NCBI GenBank assembly: GCA_013151645.1
Contig: JAADHU010000016.1
Location: forward strand, 1 to 64,000
Length of the DNA stretch: 64,000 nt
Source: Gammaproteobacteria bacterium
Lineage (GTDB): Bacteria; Pseudomonadota; Gammaproteobacteria; Steroidobacterales; Woeseiaceae
Direction of reading: 5' to 3'
Each line of letters starts with the position of its first letter. Position 1 is the first letter of the stretch. Positions 28,971-35,694 of the stretch are shown here, piece by piece. Both the position numbers and the translations under genes were made by a program. A model generated the notes under the pieces. The model searched no databases and was not told where the DNA came from. It worked only from the letters and a program-made list of their open reading frames with translations.

Positions 28971-29498
28971 GGCATCGAGTCGAATCTTCGCCTGGATAAA
29001 AAATATTCCGCCAATCCCGGGGTCCATTCTGTCTGCATGAGTTACATTTCTTACGGCCATTTTTGGTACATAACTCACGTTGATTCCACCGTACCGGTTG
29101 CCGAACGTCATGCTGGGTAATATGGCGGGAAATGGTCGATTATTTTCGACGTCTTCGCGCGTCATGACGAACGCATTCAGGCCGGCATCCATATAGAATC
29201 CGGCGAAGCGGTCCGAGATGATAAGACGCCGATGCAATCCGGCGCCCAGCATGTAAGACATGTTTTTACCACTGTCGAGAAAGGCATTGGCCATCGTCGT
29301 GCGGATCCAGCGCGACCGGGTATCGAACTCGTACTCGATCCCGGCACCGTAATTTTTCTCATTCCAGCCATAGTTGGAATTTACATGGATGGATTTGCCA
29401 TTAATCACCATGTGTAACTTGCTGGCTTCGGCGGTCGTGCTCAGTCCGGCCAGGACGAGTGCTCCAATACAGAGGGCGAATACTTTTGTCATTTTCAT
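28956..29498 (-). CDS. small outer-membrane beta-barrel protein
   Basis: 180 residues from ATG at 29498; a second ATG lies two codons on, at 29492. The signal peptide TKVFALCIGALVLAGLSTTAEA is followed by alternating, aromatic-rich strands (NYGAGIEYEF, GNRYGGINVSYVP) ending without a typical terminal Phe. It resembles small 8-strand barrels of the PagP/PagL size class, but no active-site motif is recognised. It sits directly below a perfect -24/-12 promoter, so close that the transcript would have almost no leader. Convergent with the FG-GAP gene, overlapping by 15 bases. Confidence 0.7.
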   Translation of the reverse strand: MKMTKVFALCIGALVLAGLSTTAEASKLHMVINGKSIHVNSNYGWNEKNYGAGIEYEFDTRSRWIRTTMANAFLDSGKNMSYMLGAGLHRRLIISDRFAGFYMDAGLNAFVMTREDVENNRPFPAILPSMTFGNRYGGINVSYVPKMAVRNVTHADRMDPGIGGIFFIQAKIRLDALFQK

Positions 29499-29510
29499 GA
29501 GCAGATATAA

Positions 29511-29526
29511 AGCAAGGGTCGTGCCA
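29511..29526 (-). promoter_or_regulatory. perfect sigma54 promoter before the small barrel gene
   Basis: The minus strand reads TGGCACGACCCTTGCT, an exact match to TGGCACG-N4-TTGCW. The predicted start site near 29500 lies only about 2 bases before the ATG at 29498 or 8 before the ATG at 29492, which implies a leaderless or nearly leaderless message. AT-rich DNA (29527-29570), including ACAATATGTTGT with inverted ACAA/TTGT arms, lies just upstream. Confidence 0.85.
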
Positions 29527-29924
29527 AAAAATATATTTTTATAAAACAATATGTTGTGACTGAAAGCTAGATAAGGTGTAAATAATGCCGACGCCATATC
29601 CGGTCAATCCATTGGTTATGTCAACGGCGGATTCCCGACTAAGCGATCTGTCCGCACCTGAATTCAGATTGCACTTGTGCCGGCGAGCAGACACCTCCAT
29701 TTCGTAAAAAATTCCGACAGAAAACCCGCCCGCTTGCAGCTGCGACAAACTTGGCCTAAGGTGTTGGTATATCTGAAAATAAGACAAGTTTCGCAGATTA
29801 AAAACAAACGCGTTCGTCTTATTCTCGATGTCGGCATTCCAACAAATAATCAATGCCGAATACGAAATATAAATTTTTGTTTTCATGCGATGTGGGGTTG
29901 CATGAACTCAAGTGGAGGGGAACC
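29527..29924. other. AT-rich intergenic region
   Basis: About 400 bases between the divergent small barrel gene and the 1180-residue protein gene. It is clearly more AT-rich than its surroundings at both ends. Besides the inverted repeat at 29831-29859 and a strong GGAGGGG ribosome site at the right edge, I see no gene. A 115-codon frame on the minus strand (29539-29886) lacks coding character. No clear sigma70 promoter could be fixed. Confidence 0.4.
29831..29859. repeat. inverted repeat upstream of the 1180-residue protein gene
   Basis: TCGGCATT (29831-29838) pairs with AATGCCGA (29852-29859) across a 13-base loop. No T-run follows on either side, so it is not a terminator. It could be an operator or a leader hairpin for the gene at 29925. 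Confidence 0.35.
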
Positions 29925-32900
29925 ATGAAGTTATCACGCCCGTTATTCGTGGCCGCAGGAATCTGTGCGGCTTTCCTGATGTCCGTTGCCAATGTTGCAC
30001 TCGCCGCTCAACCGGTTGTCAGCGCAGTGCCCGGCGACGCAAACAATCCGACGGTCCAGCATCCGATGATTATCGGCCGGCCGATTACGCTCAAAGGCGC
30101 GGTGGACGCAGCGTCCATTGGCGCCAACTGGTCCTGGGACCCGGGTGATGGCAGCGCAGCTATAACCGGCGTCGTCGACGCGACACACTGGGCTGTGTGG
30201 GCGGAACATACCTACGCGGGAAATGCGGGTGACGTATTCATAGCGACCCTGACGGTTGATAACACGGTTGATCCCGTCGGCACGGCCACCTTTGAAATGG
30301 TGGCGCGTGCGGATACGGTACCGAATCGATCGAATACCGCGATCGCGGAAGCGTTGTGGTACATGCACCGAAATCAACAGCGATTTCTCGGCGATGCGAC
30401 CGGCGTGCAAGGGTTGGCGGAATCCATCATTCCGATGGGTGACTGGATTTACCCCAGTTTCGGCGGCACGAACGGTGTTTCAGCACAAGGCGCTACGCTG
30501 AATGCCTTTGAGGCGAATGGCCATCGTGAAAACGGCGATGCCAGCAATCCCTACGCAGAAACGGTCAATCGCGGCATGAAGTACCTGTTTGCCCGGATCG
30601 AGGCCGAGGCTATCAGTCCACAGACGCTCAACCCGATCGACGGCGCTGCCGCGCGAAATGACGATCCTGATTCAAACGGCAACGGACTCGGCATTCGAAC
30701 CGATAGCCGAAATCTGGGTGGTGTCTCCGGCAACGTCGATCAGCCGTACCAGCTGGGCATGGTCATGGATGCGATCGTTGCCTCCGGCACCCCCGGTGCG
30801 CTGACGACGACGGGCCCAACGGATGTCATCGGACGCAGCTATGCCGATATCGTTCAGGATATGGTCGACTGGTATGCAATGGCCCAGTCGGACAACATGA
30901 GTCATGGTGGCTGGCAATACAGCGCATTCAACAATGTATCCGGCAGTCAGGATAACTCCGCCAGTGGGTGGGCGGCGACCGGAATTGTGGCCGCCGAAGA
31001 CGTTTTCGGCGCGACCGTGCCGGCCTGGCTCAAAGTGCGAAATCAGAACGGCCTGGAGTTCACGGATAACGAGTCTGACGTGAGCGACAACGACGGTGTT
31101 CACGGCTACAACAGTACCGGCCCGATATGGGGGCCCTTTGGCACCAGCGGCGCGGCGATGGTGCAGATGTCGATGAACAGTTTGCTGGCAACAACATCAG
31201 CGACGCCTGACGAGCGGTGGGTGCGGACGGAAAACAAGTTTCGCCGAAATTTCGACAATCTCACCGGCACGAACCCGCTGAAACGCTATTACTACGGCAT
31301 GTTTAATTTCTCCAAAGCCATGCGGACCGCAAAACCGGCGCCGGTAACCATCATTGGTACGCAAGTTGGCGCGGCCGAGGGCGGCGTTGGCTGTGGACCC
31401 AGCGTAAACTGCGCGGCGAACGGGCCGCAACCGCTGGACTGGTATAACCATCCGACCTCCGGATTGGCGCAAACGGTCATTAGCTACCAAGCGACGACGG
31501 GTGCAAGCATCGGTCGGTTTGGCACGCAAAATGCGGTCGGTGAAAGTAGCCAGGCCAAACACGTGCAGCCGTGGGGTACGCAGATTCTGACGCGTACGCT
31601 GGCACAGGCGGGTCCGATTGCGGTTGGCAGTGTGTCGCCGAATCCCGGCGGCGAGAATTTCCCGATCACTCTGGATCACTCTCGTTCCTTCCATCAGGAC
31701 CCAAACCGTACGCTGGTTCTGTTCGAGTGGGACATCGATAACGACGGTACTTTTGATATCAGCAGCGCAGATGCCAGCCCGGCTCCGGCGCTTGACGTGC
31801 CCGGCGGCTACGATTGTGGTGCCGGTGGACTGCCGTGCTCGCGCATTCTCAACTTGCGCGTAACGGATGATGCGAGTCCGCCAGTGACCACGACGGATGT
31901 TATTATTCTCGATCTAACCATTCCCCCCCACGCACCGACTGCCGTTTCCGGTGGTCCTTACATGGTTTGTGCCGGCGATATGTTGACGGTCGACGGTAGC
32001 GCGTCTTTCGATATCGATCAGGGCAATAGTGAGGCTGGCGCAGCAGACACCGACCGCATCACATCCTATGAGTGGGAGCTTGATGGTGCCAGCCCGTTCA
32101 ACTATGCGGAAGCAAATACGGCCGTGGCACAGATTACCTACGCAACGGCCGGCGTACGAAACATTGGATTGCGCGTGACTGACAATTCTTCGGTTTCTTA
32201 TCCGAGCGCATCGCTCGTTGATCTGACCAATACTGACAATACACAAGTCATCGTCGCCGATTGCATCACCGCGGATCTGGCTGTTTCGGCGACGGCCGGC
32301 GGGTCTGATTTTATTGTTCCGACCGAATTTACGGTGACGGCAACGATCAGTAACGGTGGTCCGGATGATGCTTCCCAAGTGCGGGTAGTGGCGAACTTGT
32401 CCGACCTGTTCACGATCGTCGATGTAACGCCGACACAGGGAAGTTGTGCGGCGACTGGCATCGTCCTGGCGGGCCAGGTGCAATACGAATGTGGCATCGG
32501 TGATCTGGCGGCGGGTTCGAGTATAGACATCGCCGTTGTTGTCAGTGCGGCAGATGAGGGCAGTGCTGATTTTGAGTTTACCGTCGATATTGATTCAGGC
32601 CCGTTGGTGGCATTGAGTGACCCCAACCTGGCGAATAACAGCATCATGGCGACGGCGATTCTTATCGATGAGGTGATTGTCGAGATCGTTGGTAAGGGCA
32701 AGGGCACCGGTAGCGTGGGTTTGCTTGAAATTCTGTTGTTGGTTGGAGCGGTGGGCCTCGTTTTACTGCTGCGAAGACGCCGGATACCTGCAACGACAAC
32801 CTTTGCAGCGTTCATTAGCATAGGCCTGTTGCTCACGGCAACAATGGCCAGTAACACGGTCGAGGCACAGGAACCCATCAAAAAAGGTTTCTATCTCGGT

Positions 32901-33467
32901 GGTGCCATCGGCAACGCGGTCACCGACGTTGATGCCACGGAATTCAGTCGAGGACTCGTTGATGCGGGATTCAATGTCAGCGATGTCACACTCGGCGACG
33001 ACTCCTACGGATGGAAAATTTTTGCCGGCTATATGTTCAATGATTATGTTGGTGTGCAGGCTTCAATGCTCGATTTGGGAGGTTTGCAGAGTCAACTGAC
33101 TGCTTCTGTGCCACCGAACCAGATTGATGATTTGCTGCGGGTTAGCACAAACCTGTTGCCGGGTCGCGGCAAAGGTTTTCTGGCCGACATCGTATTGCAG
33201 TACCCGATATCGAACCGCTTTGCGGTTTACGGAACCCTCGGCATGTTTTTGGCTGAGCCTTCAACGAGACAGACCGTAGTCGCGGGCGGGACCGGATCGG
33301 CATCACGGTCCGAAGGTGATGACGATTTTTCGGCGAGTATCGGCGTCAGTTATGCTGCAGGCAAGCGCGCCACGGTCAAGCTTGCCTGGGAGAGATACGA
33401 TATCGATGGCCTGAAGACGGACTTCCCGATGGTGGCCGTTCAGTTCGTGTTCGGTGACGGACGCTAG
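29925..33467 (+). CDS. mosaic secreted protein: cyclase-like repeats, PKD, CTERM-like anchor, OmpA-like barrel
   Basis: 1180 residues from an ATG behind GGAGGGG; an in-frame ATG at 29853 lacks a signal peptide. Order seen: signal peptide (1-28), a PKD-like beta domain, an alpha-toroid region with prenyltransferase/squalene-cyclase-like helices (IAEALWYMHRNQQ, LNAFEANGH), further PKD-type domains (FEWDIDNDGTFDI, YEWELDG), and a DUF11-like domain (ADLAVSATAGG, SNGGPDDASQVRV). At about 923-955 a Gly-rich stretch, hydrophobic helix and RRRR follow, like a C-terminal sorting signal. Then comes a second signal-like helix ending VEAQEP and an 8-strand OmpA-like barrel (GFYLGGAIGNAVTDV to the end). 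A strong terminator follows. Confidence 0.75.
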   Translation: MKLSRPLFVAAGICAAFLMSVANVALAAQPVVSAVPGDANNPTVQHPMIIGRPITLKGAVDAASIGANWSWDPGDGSAAITGVVDATHWAVWAEHTYAGNAGDVFIATLTVDNTVDPVGTATFEMVARADTVPNRSNTAIAEALWYMHRNQQRFLGDATGVQGLAESIIPMGDWIYPSFGGTNGVSAQGATLNAFEANGHRENGDASNPYAETVNRGMKYLFARIEAEAISPQTLNPIDGAAARNDDPDSNGNGLGIRTDSRNLGGVSGNVDQPYQLGMVMDAIVASGTPGALTTTGPTDVIGRSYADIVQDMVDWYAMAQSDNMSHGGWQYSAFNNVSGSQDNSASGWAATGIVAAEDVFGATVPAWLKVRNQNGLEFTDNESDVSDNDGVHGYNSTGPIWGPFGTSGAAMVQMSMNSLLATTSATPDERWVRTENKFRRNFDNLTGTNPLKRYYYGMFNFSKAMRTAKPAPVTIIGTQVGAAEGGVGCGPSVNCAANGPQPLDWYNHPTSGLAQTVISYQATTGASIGRFGTQNAVGESSQAKHVQPWGTQILTRTLAQAGPIAVGSVSPNPGGENFPITLDHSRSFHQDPNRTLVLFEWDIDNDGTFDISSADASPAPALDVPGGYDCGAGGLPCSRILNLRVTDDASPPVTTTDVIILDLTIPPHAPTAVSGGPYMVCAGDMLTVDGSASFDIDQGNSEAGAADTDRITSYEWELDGASPFNYAEANTAVAQITYATAGVRNIGLRVTDNSSVSYPSASLVDLTNTDNTQVIVADCITADLAVSATAGGSDFIVPTEFTVTATISNGGPDDASQVRVVANLSDLFTIVDVTPTQGSCAATGIVLAGQVQYECGIGDLAAGSSIDIAVVVSAADEGSADFEFTVDIDSGPLVALSDPNLANNSIMATAILIDEVIVEIVGKGKGTGSVGLLEILLLVGAVGLVLLLRRRRIPATTTFAAFISIGLLLTATMASNTVEAQEPIKKGFYLGGAIGNAVTDVDATEFSRGLVDAGFNVSDVTLGDDSYGWKIFAGYMFNDYVGVQASMLDLGGLQSQLTASVPPNQIDDLLRVSTNLLPGRGKGFLADIVLQYPISNRFAVYGTLGMFLAEPSTRQTVVAGGTGSASRSEGDDDFSASIGVSYAAGKRATVKLAWERYDIDGLKTDFPMVAVQFVFGDGR

Positions 33468-33504
33468 CTTCAGACCGGCCGGCAACATGGGCGCAATGAA
33501 CCGT

Positions 33505-33547
33505 GGCGCTCGGCATATGAATTTCATATGCCGAGCGCCTTTTTTTT
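33505..33547 (+). terminator. strong intrinsic terminator
   Basis: A perfect 17-base inverted repeat (GGCGCTCGGCATATGAA and its complement around one central T) spans 33505-33539 and is followed by eight Ts. It lies 38 bases after the stop of the 1180-residue protein gene. The only credible start codon of the next gene (33517) lies inside the stem, so the hairpin may also control that gene. Confidence 0.92.
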
Positions 33548-34119
33548 GCAGTATGCTTTGCCTGGTCGTCGTCAGCGCATGGGCGATGGATTCACCGGAG
33601 CCACGGGTCGCTGCCATCATTGCATCCGGAAACAATTCCATGGTGTTGGTCGAAGAGAATGCCGGCAAACAAAACTGGTACCGAGTCGGCGATCTTGTGG
33701 GGGACGCACGAATCGAACACATCGACCCGGACTGGATTGGACTGAGCACCACGGACGGTGAGGTGCGTTTATATCTTCGCGGTGACACATACAAAGAAGC
33801 TCCGGAGAAGGCGACGTCCCCGGCCGAGCAACCGCCAAGGGAAGTTTCGCGCAGTTACCGCTTTGTTAACCTGATCTCGCGGGTGGACTCTGCTGTTCCT
33901 GGAACTGCGGCACAATCGGAGCAACTCGGCGTACGCAGTCTGAACGAGATTTTCGGTCTGGCTGAGCGCGCAAAGATTACCGCAATCAACCGGGTCGAAG
34001 TATCAACCGTGTCTGAAACGCGAGCGGCCTTGAGAAGCCAGTTGCTTCAGGACGAACCCATTCGGATTGCCGTCGACAACGCCTATACCAAAGTGTTGTA
34101 CGTGATCCCCGAACGGTAG
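33517..34119 (+). CDS. GspC-like (type II secretion HR domain) protein
   Basis: 200 residues from ATG 33517, with a signal-like or membrane segment (FFCSMLCLVVVSAWA). An upstream in-frame ATG at 33454 would place 21 extra residues before it. The region RVAAIIASGNNSMVLVEENA and WYRVGDLVGDARIEHIDPDW matches the HR domain of GspC/PilP-like proteins that link inner-membrane pumps to secretins. A C-terminal PDZ-like region follows (ITAINRVEVSTVSETRAALR). No other secretion genes are nearby, so it is an orphan. Translation start lies in a terminator stem, so expression must use read-through transcripts or a promoter within the hairpin; a start at 33553 would trim the signal segment. Confidence 0.65.
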   Translation: MNFICRAPFFCSMLCLVVVSAWAMDSPEPRVAAIIASGNNSMVLVEENAGKQNWYRVGDLVGDARIEHIDPDWIGLSTTDGEVRLYLRGDTYKEAPEKATSPAEQPPREVSRSYRFVNLISRVDSAVPGTAAQSEQLGVRSLNEIFGLAERAKITAINRVEVSTVSETRAALRSQLLQDEPIRIAVDNAYTKVLYVIPER

Positions 34120-34128
34120 TCGGTCGAA

Positions 34129-35271
34129 CTAGTTCGTTGACGCCAATATCAGATTAAGCATTGGGTAACCGCGAATCGGCGATTGCCCGGTGCAACTGAT
34201 CATCCGTTGACCCGTGCCTCGTACATCGTTGTCAACCATGCAGGCGAGGTTGCCGGTGTTGCCGCCCATGGTGAAGTTACCAGTGGCGAAACCAGGCGAT
34301 GGCTCGTTTATGGTGCCGAACAGATCGGCCGTAAACGGCTGTCCTGCAGTGGCGCCTGTCGCGGTATCCGCGACAACATCGCCGGAACAAATTCCTGCAG
34401 CGCATGTTACGGATACTGGCAATACCTTCTCGTTGGCATTCGCTCCACCGTCTGACAAGACACCTACATAGCTTCCGTCATAATCGGATATCGATCCTAT
34501 CGTGGTTTTTGGTAGCGCGAGCAGCATGAAACCTCCATCCTGATCGGATGAAAAAGCATTGGCCATCACCGCGCCTGTCCCGGAGAAATAAATATCAGAA
34601 GTTGCCGTGCTCATGATGCCGTCGTTGCAGAAGCCCGGATCCAGGCTAAGCGATCCCTGATCCGGGAATCCGCCAGTGAGCGCAAACTGAGTGGACAGAT
34701 CAGATGTGCCGACTGCACTGGTGAAGCTGAACGATCCGAAGTAGCTGCCGACTGACGATGTCGCGTCCGCACTGAGTCGTGCCTGGACGTTAATCCAGTT
34801 GTTTCCCAAATCGCCGCCAACGCACTGGCCTCCCTGGACCATCGGGATCATACGATCGTCACTGGTCGTCGCCGGGCTGAGAAACAAGGCGTAGTCCGGT
34901 ACCTCAAGCGCCCACAGCGAACTGGCGACGGCCGGCGCATCAGAGCCGCTGCTGGCGTCAATCGTCATTTGAAGAAACCCGGCAGCGGATGTTTGATACG
35001 TACCGCTAATCAAAAGATCGTTAGCCGCGCCGACGAACGGACTGCGAGTAATCTCAAATGAACCATCGTCGTTCAGGTCGTAGCGCCAGTTGGAACCGGG
35101 TCCGCTGTAACTGGACATGGGTGGAGTTTCGGCTACGGGATCCGGCGCGGCGGTAACGCTCGCGGGTGTCTCACTCGTGGTTTCGTCTCCGCAACCTGCT
35201 GCAATCGAGAAAACCGCCAGCACGGCCGAATACATAGTCCAGCGAGTGTTCTTGTTCACTAAAGAAAACAT
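34129..35271 (-). CDS. uncharacterised lipoprotein
   Basis: 380 residues from ATG at 35271, which has GGAG eight bases upstream; a TTG two codons earlier is an alternative. The signal sequence ends at AVFSIAAGCGDE, a credible lipobox with the lipidated Cys. The mature protein begins with an acidic, Thr/Pro-rich linker and continues as a beta-rich, Gly/Ser/Asp-rich domain (WRYDLNDDGSFEI), with four or more cysteines that could pair. I know no family. Convergent with the GspC-like gene (9-base gap) and divergent from the TonB receptor genes, so it may be linked to their substrate. Confidence 0.7.
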   Translation of the reverse strand: MFSLVNKNTRWTMYSAVLAVFSIAAGCGDETTSETPASVTAAPDPVAETPPMSSYSGPGSNWRYDLNDDGSFEITRSPFVGAANDLLISGTYQTSAAGFLQMTIDASSGSDAPAVASSLWALEVPDYALFLSPATTSDDRMIPMVQGGQCVGGDLGNNWINVQARLSADATSSVGSYFGSFSFTSAVGTSDLSTQFALTGGFPDQGSLSLDPGFCNDGIMSTATSDIYFSGTGAVMANAFSSDQDGGFMLLALPKTTIGSISDYDGSYVGVLSDGGANANEKVLPVSVTCAAGICSGDVVADTATGATAGQPFTADLFGTINEPSPGFATGNFTMGGNTGNLACMVDNDVRGTGQRMISCTGQSPIRGYPMLNLILASTN

Positions 35272-35319
35272 TTCCAAATCTCCGTAGATTCACCGGCCAT
35301 TTGTTAGCCGGAGTGATGT

Positions 35320-35437
35320 TGACGGAGTATTGCGGCATGTGGGGATTTGGTTAAATGAGATGGATCACACATTCCGAAATGTGAAGGTTTGCTCATTGGG
35401 AACTGCGTACTCCGTCACATTACGCCGTACTCTGACG
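35320..35437. repeat. repeated TACTCCGTCA element, candidate activator sites
   Basis: TACTCCGTCA occurs exactly at 35408-35417, its reverse complement TGACGGAGTA exactly at 35320-35329, and a degenerate copy TACTCTGACG at 35428-35437, 20 bases (about two helical turns) after the second. These lie 120-240 bases upstream of the -24 box, the usual distance for enhancer sites of an NtrC-type activator. Confidence 0.5.
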
Positions 35438-35555
35438 ACGGCTCGCGGAGCGAATTCCGGCGCCTGTCGGATAAATAGTCAGGTGCAGGCCATTTTTTCG
35501 CCAAATTGTAAGATTAGTTCCATCGATTTCAATACAATCAAGTACTTACCGTCGA

Positions 35556-35571
35556 TGGCACAGGCCTTGCA
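35556..35571 (+). promoter_or_regulatory. sigma54 promoter for the TonB receptor genes
   Basis: TGGCACAGGCCTTGCA matches TGGCAC-N5-TTGCW at every fixed position, with GG-N10-GC spacing; only the weakly conserved seventh base differs. The start site would be near 35583, giving a leader of about 112 bases before the receptor ATG. Confidence 0.85.
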
Positions 35572-35694
35572 CACAAATTAGGGCAAACAAATAACAATAA
35601 ACGACAGACCCTGCGGGGTACGCTCGAGCGCGGGCAAAATGTCGTGGATTCGTTTCGCGAATCAGACTTTCTACGCCGGGGATAAACAAAAAAG

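Larger units (their letters stand above)
35272..35694. other. intergenic regulatory region between lipoprotein and TonB receptor genes
   Basis: This 423-base gap holds the sigma54 promoter at 35556-35571, a recurring ten-base element at 35320-35437, a short hairpin CACATT/AATGTG around 35370-35385, and, close to the receptor gene, another (GATTCG/CGAATC). No cobalamin riboswitch core is recognised, although the receptor downstream resembles BtuB. No credible gene is present. Confidence 0.5.

Noticed and set aside
29539-29886. 115-codon minus-strand frame in the AT-rich gap
   Set aside because: It lies upstream of a perfect sigma54 promoter for the real gene, has no signal peptide or motif, and overlaps the upstream region of the 1180-residue protein gene.
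35272-35694. Possible cobalamin riboswitch before the BtuB-like receptor
   Set aside because: No conserved B12-box-like core was found, and a sigma54 promoter starts transcription only about 112 bases before the gene, too short for a full cobalamin riboswitch.
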